This document shows, piece after piece, positions 15,824 to 25,519 of a stretch of DNA of 32,968 nt. The notes under the pieces were generated by a model that was not told where the DNA came from, did no database searches, and saw nothing but the letters and a program-made list of their open reading frames with translations. The stretch's first letter is position 1. Each line of letters opens with the position of its first letter. Source of the stretch: Candidatus Saccharimonadota bacterium (lineage in GTDB: Bacteria > Patescibacteriota > Saccharimonadia > Saccharimonadales > Saccharimonadaceae); contig RZYF01000005.1 in the NCBI GenBank assembly GCA_010014665.1, positions 1 through 32,968 on the forward strand. The letters run 5' to 3'. Position numbers and translations under genes: made by a program.

Positions 15824-17623
15824 TTGGCAAAGACAAAGCATAAAACTCAGAAAGTTGTACGGGTCGCCGACACAGTCAAACTATATTGGCAACAGATTAG
15901 ACAATACAAAATTAGTTTTTTTATTATGCTGATATTTATACCGATCTCCGCTGTTTTACTAGACACAATAGTTCCCTACTACCTTTCAAGAGCTATCGGT
16001 TCGCTGGCCCAAGCAGGCTCACCTGAGCTCTCACAATTCATCATCAACGCGACTATCGCTGCAATGGGCGGTGTCATTCTCAATATTATTGGTTTTCAAG
16101 TAATGATTCGACACGAGAGTAGTGTCAGGAAAAATTTACTCCACGATACTATGCAACAGCTACTAGCTAAAGATGCTAGTTTCTTTGCCAATCAAAAAAT
16201 CGGATCTCTAACGAGTAAATTTATTGATTTTATGAACGGCCACGCTGAATTGCAGGATCTATTTATTATCCGCAGCCTCAATCTAGGTATTGGTATTATC
16301 ACTGGTGTTATCCTCATATCTTTCCAAGCTCCCGTACTGTCTATGATTATCCTAGGTCTACTAATGTTTTTGATACTACAGATAAAAATTAGCCGCAATT
16401 TACGTTCTCACCTACGAGATCAACGCAAAAAGCTCATAAACGAAATAAATGGCATGAGCGCCGACACAATCACCAACAATTTTACTGTTAAGACCTTCGC
16501 TAAAGAACGTTATGAGATAAAAGAAATCGACAAACTCAGCGACAAATTTAAAAAAGCCTATCGAGCGGATTTTCGTTGGTTATCAATTGAGAGCTCGAGT
16601 CGGATCGCCCTAATGAATATCGTACAGATAGTTGCTATTTTGATTATCGCTTCTATGTTAGCCGAAAACGTAATCGAACTTGGCATCGCTATATTCGCAC
16701 TTACCTACCTACAACGACTTGCTGGTAATCTGTTTGTCCTCGGAGAAATATTGAACGGTTATGACCGTATATTTCTCCGCACGACTCCTATGGCCGAAAT
16801 ACTTATGGAAAAACCCCAGCTAATCGATGTTCCCAACGCCAAAAAACTAAGTGTTACACAAGGAGCAATTGAACTTCAAAATATCACCTATGCCTACGCT
16901 GACAACAAAGATTCGAAAGTACTACAAAATTTATCCCTCTCTATTCCACCAAACAACAAGGTCGGTCTGATTGGTACTTCCGGAGCCGGCAAAACAACTA
17001 TCACGAAATTACTGTTGCGATTTGACGACGTGAATGATGGAAAAATTTTGATCGATGAACAGGATATCGCAAAAGTAACCCAAGCTAGCTTGCGCGAAAA
17101 CATAGCCTACGTACCACAGGAGCCTCTGCTTTTCCATCGATCGCTCCGTGAAAATATAGCTTATGCTCGACCTGGTGCAACAGATCAAGAAGTCTATGAG
17201 GCGGCTGTCAAAGCTTACGCTCTAGAATTTATCGAAGCTTTGCCACAAGGTCTTGACACAATCGTCGGTGAGCGTGGTGTCAAACTTAGTGGCGGACAAC
17301 GACAACGAGTGGCTATAGCCAGAGCAATTTTGAAAAACGCACCGATTTTAATTCTCGATGAAGCTACGAGCGCGCTTGATAGTGATAGCGAAAAACTCAT
17401 ACAATACGCTCTGGCAAAGTTAATGCAAGGCCGCACCAGTATAGTTATTGCGCATCGCCTTAGTACTATCGCAAAACTTGATCGTATAGTCGTTCTAGAC
17501 AACGGTCAAATTATTGAAGATGGCACCCACAAACAGCTTATAGACAAAAATGGTATTTACGCCAAGCTCTGGAAGCATCAATCTGGCGGATTCTTAGAAG
17601 ATAATCAAGCAGAGGAAGATTAG
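15824..17623 (+). CDS. ABC exporter, fused membrane and ATPase domains
   Basis: Half-transporter of the MsbA/LmrA class that would act as a dimer exporting lipids, peptides or drugs. Six hydrophobic helices in residues ~30-320, then the nucleotide-binding domain: Walker A GTSGAGKTTITK (~385), Q loop YVPQEPLLFHRS, signature LSGGQRQRVAIARA, Walker B ILILDEATSALD, switch His in IAHRLSTI. 599 aa, typical. Start codon TTG at 15824, supported by AAAGGA 7 nt upstream. It ends 9 nt from the convergent bL25 gene. Substrate cannot be told. Confidence 0.92.
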   Translation: MAKTKHKTQKVVRVADTVKLYWQQIRQYKISFFIMLIFIPISAVLLDTIVPYYLSRAIGSLAQAGSPELSQFIINATIAAMGGVILNIIGFQVMIRHESSVRKNLLHDTMQQLLAKDASFFANQKIGSLTSKFIDFMNGHAELQDLFIIRSLNLGIGIITGVILISFQAPVLSMIILGLLMFLILQIKISRNLRSHLRDQRKKLINEINGMSADTITNNFTVKTFAKERYEIKEIDKLSDKFKKAYRADFRWLSIESSSRIALMNIVQIVAILIIASMLAENVIELGIAIFALTYLQRLAGNLFVLGEILNGYDRIFLRTTPMAEILMEKPQLIDVPNAKKLSVTQGAIELQNITYAYADNKDSKVLQNLSLSIPPNNKVGLIGTSGAGKTTITKLLLRFDDVNDGKILIDEQDIAKVTQASLRENIAYVPQEPLLFHRSLRENIAYARPGATDQEVYEAAVKAYALEFIEALPQGLDTIVGERGVKLSGGQRQRVAIARAILKNAPILILDEATSALDSDSEKLIQYALAKLMQGRTSIVIAHRLSTIAKLDRIVVLDNGQIIEDGTHKQLIDKNGIYAKLWKHQSGGFLEDNQAEED

Positions 17624-17632
17624 TTACTGAAC

Positions 17633-18370
17633 TTAGTTTGACTGTTTGTCTTCGGTTGGCTGTTCTTCATCTACTGGAACTTCAGCACCATTCTCGGCTT
17701 CAACTTCGCTAACATCTTCAGCACTACCGGCTGAAGCATTGTTGGCAGCTTCTAGCGCAGCTGGTTCCCAGACACTAGCAATCTGTAGATCAAAAATAGT
17801 TGGTTTTTCTTCTTCGCCTTCATCGTCTTCATCTTCACGACCATCGTTATGATCAACTAACTCAACATTATCGGGCAGTTTTATATCACTGACAAGCACA
17901 CGCTCGCCGGCTTCTTTGAGATAACGAATATCAACTTCCAGTGCGTCGGGCATTTCGAGAGGCAACGCCTTAACTTCAAGAGTGTCAATGTTCTGGAGTA
18001 TAATCAATCCAGCTTTTTCAGCTTCTGATTCGCCTTCACCGATTAATCGTACCGGCACTTCAGCCTCGATAGTTTTGTTCTGATTAACAGCGTGAAAAGC
18101 CACGTGATCTATGCTATTCTTCGACGGGTTAAAGCTAATTTCTTTAACCATAGCAATACGTTTTTTTTCATCAATCGTAAGATGAACTGGTGTATGTTTA
18201 CCAGCAGTACGTACAACCTTTTCGAGCTCGTTGTATGAAGCCTGTGCTGGTTTCGGGTCCATACCTGGACCATAGATCACAATCGGGACTAAGCCATCAC
18301 GACGTAATTCTTTGACTTTCTTACCATAGACAGTGCGCTCTTGCACCTTGAGTGTAATTTTATCTCCCAT
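17633..18370 (-). CDS. rplY: Large-subunit ribosomal protein bL25 (Ctc form)
   Basis: Binds 5S rRNA in the large ribosomal subunit. The N-terminal L25 domain (~1-90, LRRDGLVPIVIYGPG) and the beta-rich TL5/Ctc domain (~95-190, RYLKEAGERVLVSDIKLPDN) are followed by a low-complexity acidic tail of roughly 60 residues rich in Glu, Asp, Ala and Ser. GGGAAAGAG directly precedes the ATG. 245 aa is at the long end for the Ctc form because of the tail. Confidence 0.92.
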   Translation of the reverse strand: MGDKITLKVQERTVYGKKVKELRRDGLVPIVIYGPGMDPKPAQASYNELEKVVRTAGKHTPVHLTIDEKKRIAMVKEISFNPSKNSIDHVAFHAVNQNKTIEAEVPVRLIGEGESEAEKAGLIILQNIDTLEVKALPLEMPDALEVDIRYLKEAGERVLVSDIKLPDNVELVDHNDGREDEDDEGEEEKPTIFDLQIASVWEPAALEAANNASAGSAEDVSEVEAENGAEVPVDEEQPTEDKQSN

Positions 18371-18439
18371 CTCTTTCCCTTTCTTAGGATACTTGTTCGG
18401 AGTTAGTTAATTGTTTATATATTATAGCAAATAAACTGC

Positions 18440-18445
18440 TATAAT
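18440..18445 (+). promoter_or_regulatory. -10 box of dedA-like gene (leaderless GTG start)
   Basis: TATAAT ends 8 nt before the GTG at 18454, supporting GTG as the true start. It is divergent from the bL25 gene. Confidence 0.55.
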
Positions 18446-18453
18446 TAAACCCC

Positions 18454-19122
18454 GTGGAAGCTTTAATACATTTCATAACTGGTTTTGGAATTTTTGCTAT
18501 ACTGTTCGTAATTTTTGCCGAATCTGGCTTGCTGGTTGGTTTTTTTCTACCTGGCGACAGTCTGCTTTTCACATCTGGCTTCCTAGTTCAACAAGCTGAA
18601 CAAGGATCAACGTTTGGTATCAATGTAAATATCCATCTGTTTGTAATTTTGCTGTTTTTAGCTGCTGTATTGGGCGATAATACGGGTTACGCTTTCGGAC
18701 ACCGAGTTGGTCGTAAGTTATTCGAGCGTCCGAATTCAAAATTCTTTAAAAAACATCATCTCGAACAAGCAGAGAGCTTTTACCAAAAATATGGTGGTAA
18801 AGCAATCGTACTAGCTCGTTTCGTACCGATCGTCCGAACTTTTGCGCCCATAGTTGCCGGTGCTAGCAAAATGCACTATCGAAAATTTTTGGCATACAAC
18901 ATTGTCGGTGGGCTACTCTGGACAACACTGTTTACCTATCTAGGATACTATGTCGGCAAGGAATTAACTGACATGGGTATAAATATCGAAATCATTGCCA
19001 TAATTATTATATTGCTATCAGTTGCTCCGATGTTTATCCACGCATTATCCGACCAAGCCAGACGTGAAAAAATCTGGTCCGGTACTAAGCATCAGCTAAA
19101 GATATTGTTTAAGAAAAAATAA
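18454..19122 (+). CDS. DedA-family membrane protein
   Basis: 222 aa, several hydrophobic helices. Conserved DedA elements are visible: ESGLLVGFFLPGDSLLF near residue 24-40, GDNTGYAFGHRVGRKLF, and the positively charged FVPIVRTFAPIVAGAS region. Family members are implicated in undecaprenyl-phosphate or phospholipid flipping across the membrane. GTG start at 18454 is set by a -10 box 8 nt upstream. Convergent with uvrA. A second member of the same fold superfamily (VTT) lies beyond uvrA. Confidence 0.9.
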   Translation: MEALIHFITGFGIFAILFVIFAESGLLVGFFLPGDSLLFTSGFLVQQAEQGSTFGINVNIHLFVILLFLAAVLGDNTGYAFGHRVGRKLFERPNSKFFKKHHLEQAESFYQKYGGKAIVLARFVPIVRTFAPIVAGASKMHYRKFLAYNIVGGLLWTTLFTYLGYYVGKELTDMGINIEIIAIIIILLSVAPMFIHALSDQARREKIWSGTKHQLKILFKKK

Positions 19123-19159
19123 TCGATAAATATTTAGCTTATCTGAAAAAACTACAATT

Positions 19160-21970
19160 CTACAGAACACTTTTCAAATATTGTCCGGTATAGCTTGTTT
19201 TGTTTTGAATAATTTCTTCTGGTTTACCGCTAGCGACTATCGTACCACCGCCGTCACCACCTTCTGGACCCATATCGATTATGTGGTCGGCACATTTTAT
19301 TACATCCAGATTGTGTTCGATAATAATCATACTGTTACCGGTATCAACGAGTGCCTGTAGCACGTAGAGCAATTTTTTTACATCGGCGGCGTGTAGACCT
19401 GTCGTCGGCTCATCTAGTATGTAAAGAGTTTTTCCAGTTGGACGTCGTGAGAGTTCGGTCGCAAGTTTGATACGCTGAGCTTCTCCACCGCTGAACGTAG
19501 TAGCTGGTTGACCAAGCATGATGTAACCTAACCCAACTTCAACGAGTGTGTCCATTTTGCGCTTAATAGATGGTTGATTTTCGAAAAACTCCGCCGCTTG
19601 CTCTACTGTCATTGCCAAAATATCTGAAATTGTTTTGCCTTTAAATTTGATTTCTAGCGCTTCACGGTTATAACGCTTACCATGACAGACTTCACATTGT
19701 ACATAGACATCCGGTAGAAAATGCATTTCAATTTTGATGACACCATCACCCTGACAATTTTCACACCGGCCACCTTTGACGTTAAAACTAAACCGTCCAG
19801 CTTTGTAGCCACGCAGTTCGGACTCTGGTGTGCTCGCAAACAACTCACGTATTGCAGTAAAAACACCCGTATAAGTTGCAGGATTAGATCGAGGCGTACG
19901 ACCGATTGGTGACTGATCAATCATAATTACTTTGTCGAGTTGTTTGATACCTTCAATCTTATCGTGCTTTCCAGCTACATCATGAGCACGATGTAGCTGA
20001 GCAGCTAGTTCTTTGGCTAAAATATCGTTTACAAGCGTCGACTTACCCGACCCACTAACTCCAGTCACTATAGTCATTAAGCCAAGCGGAAAAACAGCTT
20101 CGATATTTTTGAGATTATGTTCATTAGCACCTATGACCTTAAGTACTTGACCGTTTCCTTTACGTCGTTTTTTTGGAATTTCAATCTTGAGATTACCGTT
20201 TAGGTACTGACCAGTAATACTATTTGAATTTAGCGCAACTTCTTCGGGTGTACCGATAGCACAAACTTCACCACCATGCACCCCTGCGCCGGGGCCTATG
20301 TCCACTAGATAATCGGCAGATCGAATAGTATCTTCATCGTGCTCTACTACTAAAACTGTATTGCCAAGATCGCGTAAATGCCGTAGTGTAGCAATCAGTC
20401 GGCCGTTATCGCGCTGATGTAGGCCAATCGAGGGCTCGTCAAGTACGTACAAAACTCCCTGCAAACCAGAACCAATCTGCGTCGCTAGTCTGATACGCTG
20501 TGCTTCACCACCCGAAAGCGTGTTGGCAGCTCGCGACAGGCTAAGGTACCCTAACCCAACGTTATTCATAAAACCTAGCCGCGCCATAATCTCTTTAATA
20601 ATCTGCTCGGCAATTGCTGCATCTTTTTCACTTAGTCGTACGTCATTAACTAGCATCTCTAGTGCATCCTCGACACTCAGGTCGCACATGTCCATAATAC
20701 TCATATTTTGCACCGTAACTGCCAGTACCTCAGGTTTTAGTCGTCGGCCTTTACATGTATAGCATGGGCGTTCGCGCATAAATCTTTCGATATCACGGCG
20801 CATAAAATCACTATCCGTTTCTTTCCAACGGCGTTCTAGATTTGGAATAACTCCTTCATATGTAGAATCGTAATACCGATTACCGCTCAAACTCACTCGG
20901 AACTTTTGATCACCGGTTCCATAAAGAATTTTCTGCAGATCTACATCTGACAAATCACGAACTGGGACATGTAGCGAAAATCCATGAGCTTCACCTACCT
21001 CAGCTAGTTTTTTCATCCACCATGAGTCAGTATTCACTCGGTTATATGGACGAATAGCCCCTTCGGCAATAGTGAGACTAGAGTTAAATACTAAATCAGG
21101 ATCAACCTCGAGTCTTGAGCCCAAGCCAGTACAGACTGGGCAAGCCCCTTGCGGTGCATTAAAACTAAACAACCGAGGCTCGAGCTCGGGTATAACGATG
21201 TCTGGGTGATCTACGCAGGCGTAACGTTCAGAGTACATATGAGATTCCTCAGTTTCAGCGTCTAACACCATCATAGTACCAGCAGCTAACTCTAGAGCTT
21301 GTTCGACTGACTGAGTTAGCCGACCTAGCGATTCCAGGTTGTTCACCAGACGATCAACTACAATTTCTATAGTATGTTTATAGTTTTTATCGATATCTTC
21401 AGGCCATTCGTCTAGAGAATAGATTACACCATCAAGCCGGGCCCTTACGAAACCCATCCGACTATATTGCTCTGGAATATGTCGAAATTCGCCTTTTTTA
21501 TCACTAACAACTGGCGCTAATATCATCAGACGATGTTCGTCGTGTGATGCAATCTCGTCGACAATTGCCTGTGAAGTACGCCTTACTACCGGCTTACCAT
21601 CGATTGGGCAATGCGGTATACCAATCCGAGCAAAAAGCAATCGCAAATAGTCGTAGATTTCAGTCACAGTAGCTACTGTCGATCGTGGATTGCGGCTTGT
21701 TGATTTTTGATCAATTGAAATCGCTGGGCTTAAACCTTCTATGCTATCGACATCCGGCTTATCCATGATACCCAAAAATTGACGAGCATAGCTACTCAAG
21801 CTTTCAACATATCGCCTCTGCCCTTCGGCATAAATAGTATCAAAAGCTAGGCTGGATTTACCTGAACCAGACAAGCCAGTTATGACCACCAACTTATCGC
21901 GCGGTATCTCAACATTTATATTTTTGAGATTATTTGCCCGTGCACCTGTAACCCTAATTGAATTTGACAT
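19160..21970 (-). CDS. uvrA: Excinuclease ABC subunit A
   Basis: Damage-recognising ATPase of nucleotide excision repair, acting as a dimer with UvrB. Two ABC modules: Walker [15 protein letters not shown] (~33-46) and [14 protein letters not shown], two LSGGEAQRI / FSGGEAQRI signatures, and Zn-binding cysteines in [20 protein letters not shown] and [16 protein letters not shown]...[10 protein letters not shown]. 936 aa, full length. TATAAT lies 7 nt before the ATG, so it is probably leaderless. Confidence 0.97.
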   Translation of the reverse strand: MSNSIRVTGARANNLKNINVEIPRDKLVVITGLSGSGKSSLAFDTIYAEGQRRYVESLSSYARQFLGIMDKPDVDSIEGLSPAISIDQKSTSRNPRSTVATVTEIYDYLRLLFARIGIPHCPIDGKPVVRRTSQAIVDEIASHDEHRLMILAPVVSDKKGEFRHIPEQYSRMGFVRARLDGVIYSLDEWPEDIDKNYKHTIEIVVDRLVNNLESLGRLTQSVEQALELAAGTMMVLDAETEESHMYSERYACVDHPDIVIPELEPRLFSFNAPQGACPVCTGLGSRLEVDPDLVFNSSLTIAEGAIRPYNRVNTDSWWMKKLAEVGEAHGFSLHVPVRDLSDVDLQKILYGTGDQKFRVSLSGNRYYDSTYEGVIPNLERRWKETDSDFMRRDIERFMRERPCYTCKGRRLKPEVLAVTVQNMSIMDMCDLSVEDALEMLVNDVRLSEKDAAIAEQIIKEIMARLGFMNNVGLGYLSLSRAANTLSGGEAQRIRLATQIGSGLQGVLYVLDEPSIGLHQRDNGRLIATLRHLRDLGNTVLVVEHDEDTIRSADYLVDIGPGAGVHGGEVCAIGTPEEVALNSNSITGQYLNGNLKIEIPKKRRKGNGQVLKVIGANEHNLKNIEAVFPLGLMTIVTGVSGSGKSTLVNDILAKELAAQLHRAHDVAGKHDKIEGIKQLDKVIMIDQSPIGRTPRSNPATYTGVFTAIRELFASTPESELRGYKAGRFSFNVKGGRCENCQGDGVIKIEMHFLPDVYVQCEVCHGKRYNREALEIKFKGKTISDILAMTVEQAAEFFENQPSIKRKMDTLVEVGLGYIMLGQPATTFSGGEAQRIKLATELSRRPTGKTLYILDEPTTGLHAADVKKLLYVLQALVDTGNSMIIIEHNLDVIKCADHIIDMGPEGGDGGGTIVASGKPEEIIQNKTSYTGQYLKSVL

Positions 21971-21977
21971 CCTAGCT

Positions 21978-21983
21978 ATTATA
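21978..21983 (-). promoter_or_regulatory. -10 box of uvrA (leaderless)
   Basis: TATAAT on the minus strand, 7 nt before the uvrA ATG. I see no SOS-type operator (CTG-N10-CAG) at this site. Confidence 0.6.
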
Positions 21984-22003
21984 CGCTATTTTACGTTCAA
22001 ATT

Positions 22004-22723
22004 CTAAGCTTTGGGATGACGATAAATCCACTTGCGGGTTAATTTTTCAATCTCTTGGCGTTTAAAATAACCTATGACAGTCGCTAAAACAAACAAAGAC
22101 GACACTATAATTACAAGTGTATAGTTCGAATCTGCCAAACCAGCCCCGACAAAAGCCGCTACGAGATAACCCGGTAATCTACCAACAAACGATACAACCA
22201 TAAGAGTTTTTATTGGAAGCTTACTAAGACCAGCTAAATAACATATGATATCGTCTGGCAACACTGGAATCAAAAATATCAGGAAAAAAACCAACACGCC
22301 GGCTCTATGTGCCAAATAATCTAACTTTTTTAAAGTTTCTTCCTTAACTAAGCGTTCGACGAACGGTCGACCCAGACGACGCGACAACACCAGAACCGTA
22401 AGAGTACCTAACATCGCACCAATCATAGAATAAAGCGTGCCTAGCCATGGCCCAAACATCGTCCCAGCTAACACGCTTGCCACTGTACCTGGTATAGGAG
22501 CGAGAAGTAATTGCAAATACTGAATGATTATCAAAATCAGCGGCCCCCAAGGCCCTGCGTCTTTTACGAGATCCCGTAATTTCGAAGGATCAACAGCAAT
22601 TTCGCTTAAAAAATCCCAATATTGCACCACTGCAAACACTATTACTCCGATAAACAAAATTGTTCCGACAATCACCCACGGAGAAATACGCTGCTCTAGC
22701 TGCTCAGACTGTTGCTTTTCCAC
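22004..22723 (-). CDS. VTT-domain (TVP38/TMEM64) membrane protein
   Basis: About 239 aa with roughly six hydrophobic segments. [36 protein letters not shown] and the following [14 protein letters not shown] match the TVP38/TMEM64 family (VTT superfamily, related to DedA), thought to act in lipid movement. The ORF track starts at ATG 22729, but TATACT (22730-22735) touches that ATG. GTG at 22723 (codon 3) lies 6 nt after the box, as at other leaderless genes here, so I prefer it. Confidence 0.85.
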   Translation of the reverse strand: MEKQQSEQLEQRISPWVIVGTILFIGVIVFAVVQYWDFLSEIAVDPSKLRDLVKDAGPWGPLILIIIQYLQLLLAPIPGTVASVLAGTMFGPWLGTLYSMIGAMLGTLTVLVLSRRLGRPFVERLVKEETLKKLDYLAHRAGVLVFFLIFLIPVLPDDIICYLAGLSKLPIKTLMVVSFVGRLPGYLVAAFVGAGLADSNYTLVIIVSSLFVLATVIGYFKRQEIEKLTRKWIYRHPKA

Positions 22724-22729
22724 AACCAT

Positions 22730-22735
22730 AGTATA
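22730..22735 (-). promoter_or_regulatory. -10 box of VTT-domain gene
   Basis: TATACT on the minus strand directly before ATG 22729. With 6-8 nt from box to transcript start, the message would begin at GTG 22723. Confidence 0.45.
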
Positions 22736-22817
22736 CGTGTAATGTTACCTATCGCCAAAGCCCAACGACAAATTAGAGTCGAAAGTTAGTTACGGTTAGT
22801 TATTTATGTTATAGTTA

Positions 22818-22846
22818 TTGACTTATATATTGTTTTGTGGTAATAT
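22818..22846 (+). promoter_or_regulatory. Full -35/-10 promoter of small membrane protein gene
   Basis: TTGACT (22818-22823), 17-nt spacer, TAATAT (22841-22846), then 6 nt to the ATG at 22853. One of the best sigma-70-type promoters in the window, and it leaves no room for a leader. Confidence 0.75.
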
Positions 22847-22852
22847 AAGAAG

Positions 22853-23230
22853 ATGAAACGTGTTGCTATATTTAGTACTGCCTTTTTAGTATTAATTTTG
22901 CTGTTACTACCAAGTTTACTTGATAACCTATTTATATTTATCTTAGTTGGTAGACTACCATATAGCGAAGTATATCTGCCACTTGAGGCTATGTTTATGA
23001 TCTACATGGCTCTGATCGCTTTAGGTGTTATCTTAATCATGCATCTTGGCAATGAAGCTAAAGACCAACATATGACGATAGCGATCGGTACCAGCCCAAA
23101 TGATAGCAAAGGAAAAAAGCAAAAAAACCCCAACGCCAATCAGAAATCTAGTCCCGAAACGACAATGTCTCGCAAAACTAAAAGACCTAAATCCAAAAGT
23201 ACTCGTCGTCAATCCGTCGTCAAAGCCTAA
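22853..23230 (+). CDS. Small membrane protein with basic tail, unknown function
   Basis: 125 aa, no family recognised. Two hydrophobic helices (about 4-32 and 45-66) are followed by a roughly 55-residue hydrophilic tail very rich in Lys, Arg, Ser and Thr (for example KRPKSKSTRRQSVVKA at the end). Such a tail could bind nucleic acid or acidic lipids on the cytoplasmic side; this is a guess. It has its own strong promoter, starts leaderless at ATG, and ends 4 nt from the convergent exonuclease gene. Confidence 0.75.
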   Translation: MKRVAIFSTAFLVLILLLLPSLLDNLFIFILVGRLPYSEVYLPLEAMFMIYMALIALGVILIMHLGNEAKDQHMTIAIGTSPNDSKGKKQKNPNANQKSSPETTMSRKTKRPKSKSTRRQSVVKA

Positions 23231-23234
23231 GTGT

Positions 23235-24647
23235 CTAATCTTCACCAGACGGAGCTATACTCTCCGCCCAGAGTTGCAGTTCTTCGAGCACATAAGTATC
23301 TTTCGATGACTCCGCTAGCTTGGTTAGTGTCTGTAAATAGCCGGGTAATTCGGCAGATATTTTCATAGCTCGGTATTTTTCCCAAGCCAAATGTTCGTCT
23401 TCGCTCAAACTGTCAGAAAACCACCTAGCTTTATAGCGTAGCAACAATTCACTCATGCGTACGTCGATAAAATTCGGGTGAAAATCTGCCAAATCATTAG
23501 CCGATGCCTTCCGCACTGCGTCCATATAGATTTTATCTTTGTCGGGAATAAAGCTATCGTATAGTTGGTTCTCGACGTCGGTTGATTTGTCATAGGGCTC
23601 GCGCATCTCGTATGCCGTTCGTACCGCCTCGCCAAATGTTGGATTCTGTTGTAATGCTTGAAGGTTTTTTTGAATTAACTCCATCGAAATATGCAATCGT
23701 TCTTGTGAGATAGTATCAAGCACTCCTAGAGGAGCTACCGCTGGGCATTTGTTATACGTTAGTTCTTTGACTGGTAACGGCGTAAAACTATCCTGCATTC
23801 TAGTTCGTTTGTCAGCCAGCAGAATACTAGCTAGAGCTTGTGGTGAGGCGCTAGCGAATTGAGTAGGATCGAAGCGTAAATCATAGACAATTACTGAATT
23901 CGGACGTGTCCCCGGCGCTATCGGGTAAGCAACAGTCGTGAACTGATGTTCTGGGCCATAACGACCCGAAGAATATACAAACGGCTGTGGTGAATTGAGA
24001 TTAACAAGCTTGGCTACTTCGTTTTTGCCACGTAGACTAAACATATAATCAAAAAGTTTAGGCTGTTTTTGGTGCAATAACTGTGCCATGGCTATAAGTG
24101 CCTCGACGTCGCTCAGAGCATCGTGAGCTTTAGTATGTAGCAGATTATTAGCCTTAGCCACAAGTTCCAAGCGGTTAGTGGCCTTGCCGTTGTTGTCGAC
24201 TGGCCACTCGATGCCATCCGGCCGGAGGGCTCGCGTCAGACGTACCACGTCAAGCATATCCCAACGACCACGACCTTCGCTCCACGCCCATTCATACGGA
24301 TCATAAAAATTTCGCCACAGGGTATGCCGCACGAATTCGTCGTCAAACCGCACGTTGTTATAACCTACCGCGATTGTACTAGATGTAAAGATTTCTTGGA
24401 TCAATAACTTAGCAAATTCCGGCTCACTCATACCATCTGCTAAAGTTGCTTGTGGGGTTATACCGGTTACGGTGATAGCGAATGGTTCGGGCAATATGTC
24501 ATCGCTCAGCTTCACAAGTACATTTACTGGATCACCAATCGGTTTCAGATTAGCATCGGTCCGCTGGCCGGCAAACTGCATAATCCGTTGCGTTCGAGCA
24601 TTCAAGCCGCTAGTTTCAAGGTCATAGAAGAAAAAAGTATGCGCCAT
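23235..24647 (-). CDS. sbcB: Exonuclease I (SbcB)
   Basis: 3'-5' single-strand DNA exonuclease of the DEDDh family used in recombination and mismatch repair. ExoI motif FYDLETSGLN (Asp9, Glu11), ExoII VGYNNVRFDDEFVRH (~98-112), and the third motif HDALSDVEALI (~178-188) are present, followed by the SH3-like and helical regions expected for ExoI. 470 aa, close to E. coli ExoI (475 aa). The ATG lies 8 nt after TATAGT. Exact full-length ExoI makes a general DnaQ-like exonuclease unlikely. Confidence 0.9.
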   Translation of the reverse strand: MAHTFFFYDLETSGLNARTQRIMQFAGQRTDANLKPIGDPVNVLVKLSDDILPEPFAITVTGITPQATLADGMSEPEFAKLLIQEIFTSSTIAVGYNNVRFDDEFVRHTLWRNFYDPYEWAWSEGRGRWDMLDVVRLTRALRPDGIEWPVDNNGKATNRLELVAKANNLLHTKAHDALSDVEALIAMAQLLHQKQPKLFDYMFSLRGKNEVAKLVNLNSPQPFVYSSGRYGPEHQFTTVAYPIAPGTRPNSVIVYDLRFDPTQFASASPQALASILLADKRTRMQDSFTPLPVKELTYNKCPAVAPLGVLDTISQERLHISMELIQKNLQALQQNPTFGEAVRTAYEMREPYDKSTDVENQLYDSFIPDKDKIYMDAVRKASANDLADFHPNFIDVRMSELLLRYKARWFSDSLSEDEHLAWEKYRAMKISAELPGYLQTLTKLAESSKDTYVLEELQLWAESIAPSGED

Positions 24648-24655
24648 ATCTACCT

Positions 24656-24661
24656 ACTATA
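24656..24661 (-). promoter_or_regulatory. -10 box of sbcB (leaderless)
   Basis: TATAGT on the minus strand, 8 nt before the sbcB ATG. It lies immediately after the U tract of the upstream RNA terminator. Confidence 0.5.
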
Positions 24662-24663
24662 AC

Positions 24664-24691
24664 AAAAAATCCCAGCCTGTGCTGGGCTGGG
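24664..24691 (-). terminator. Rho-independent terminator of the large RNA
   Basis: On the minus strand CCCAGCC-CAGCACA-GGCTGGG is followed by ATTTTTT. It ends transcription of the structured RNA just before sbcB. Confidence 0.88.
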
Positions 24692-25348
24692 TTAAACACG
24701 TCGGATAGAAGCAATACCGTTGGGGCACATTAACACCATTGGTTAATGTGCCCCCTGCACAGACAGGACTCAGCTTAACGCCCGGTTAAGGCCGCTCCGC
24801 ATTGCGGACTCAGCTTATCCATATTCAGTTATTGAGTGTGGATTCAGAGCGATTTCTAGGGGCGTCACGAGACGAAGCGAGTGTCTACTTGTTCATACAC
24901 ATATAGGCTTTTAGGTGCCACGATGTGCCATGCCTGAAGTAGTGAGCAAGCTAACCCCATTTACAAAACAGCCGTTAACCTAGGCCAGAGGTGAACCACG
25001 GGCGTTACCCGCTGGATTCACCTTTCAATGCCGACGATGTAAATCACGGCTCTCCTTCCGCTTTGTCTGATCGGCGCATCGTGCGTCGGCATTGACGCGG
25101 GGCAATGGCGAGCCCCTAGTACGGGACCTTCATGCGATATGCATCACCTTTCATGATCAATGAAACGACAGGCACATCGGCCTCTCATGCCGTTTCTAGC
25201 AGGATCCTCCTGCAATAGGGCAACAGGTTTCTTTGTCGCATACAAACCACGATAGGTTATGAGCTGTATGCGACAAAGAACAGTGTTCTATCCGACATGT
25301 CAATGGTCTCTTTAGCGAGGAGTAAATAAAACTCAACATCACTAAGAT
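24664..25348 (-). ncRNA. Candidate large structured RNA, unknown class
   Basis: About 690 nt without an ORF, more GC-rich than its flanks, with a good promoter at one end and a terminator at the other. A 15-bp helix (ACATGTCGGATAGAA with TTCTATCCGACGTGT, one G-U) joins 25286-25300 to 24696-24710 and closes a ~605-nt domain. Inside are a 16-bp perfect stem (25229-25244/25265-25280), a 12-bp stem (25025-25036/25084-25095), a 13-bp hairpin (24722-24754), a hairpin 24990-25022 (GGTGAA/TTCACC), and TAAGCTGAGTCC repeated twice 40 nt apart, each followed by a short hairpin. I could not find tmRNA ends (T arm, CCA), RNase P core motifs (GAGGAAAGTCC) or a known intron core. Confidence 0.7.
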
Positions 25349-25354
25349 ACTGTC

Positions 25355-25383
25355 AGTATATCACATTGTTGCATATTTGTCTA
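25355..25383 (-). promoter_or_regulatory. Promoter of the large structured RNA
   Basis: On the minus strand TAGACA (25378-25383), 17-nt spacer, TATACT (25355-25360). The start is expected near 25348, about 50 nt before the closing helix of the RNA. Confidence 0.7.
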
Positions 25384-25480
25384 TACTTATAACGTAATTC
25401 CAACTATTATTAACAATTAATCTCATATCTATCCCTGTATATATTATATAAAATTCTTATATTCAAAAATACGCACGTGG

Positions 25481-25495
25481 TGTATAATGTATACA
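25481..25495 (+). promoter_or_regulatory. -10 box overlapped by inverted repeat, upstream of PaaX-like gene
   Basis: TGTATA-ATG-TATACA is a perfect inverted repeat that covers the -10 box TATAAT (25483-25488). Its position fits an operator, possibly for autoregulation by the downstream regulator. GGGAG at 25506-25510 then lies 9 nt before the ATG, so this gene has a conventional leader. Confidence 0.45.
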
Positions 25496-25519
25496 TAACC
25501 AAATTGGGAGTATGAAATT

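Noticed and set aside
24664-25348. tmRNA or RNase P RNA
   Set aside because: No T arm or CCA end and no tag frame for tmRNA; no GAGGAAAGTCC for RNase P. A plus-strand GACAGGACTCAGCTTA resembles the RNase P 3' core, but it lies at the wrong end and on the strand without a terminator. A covariance-model search would settle it.
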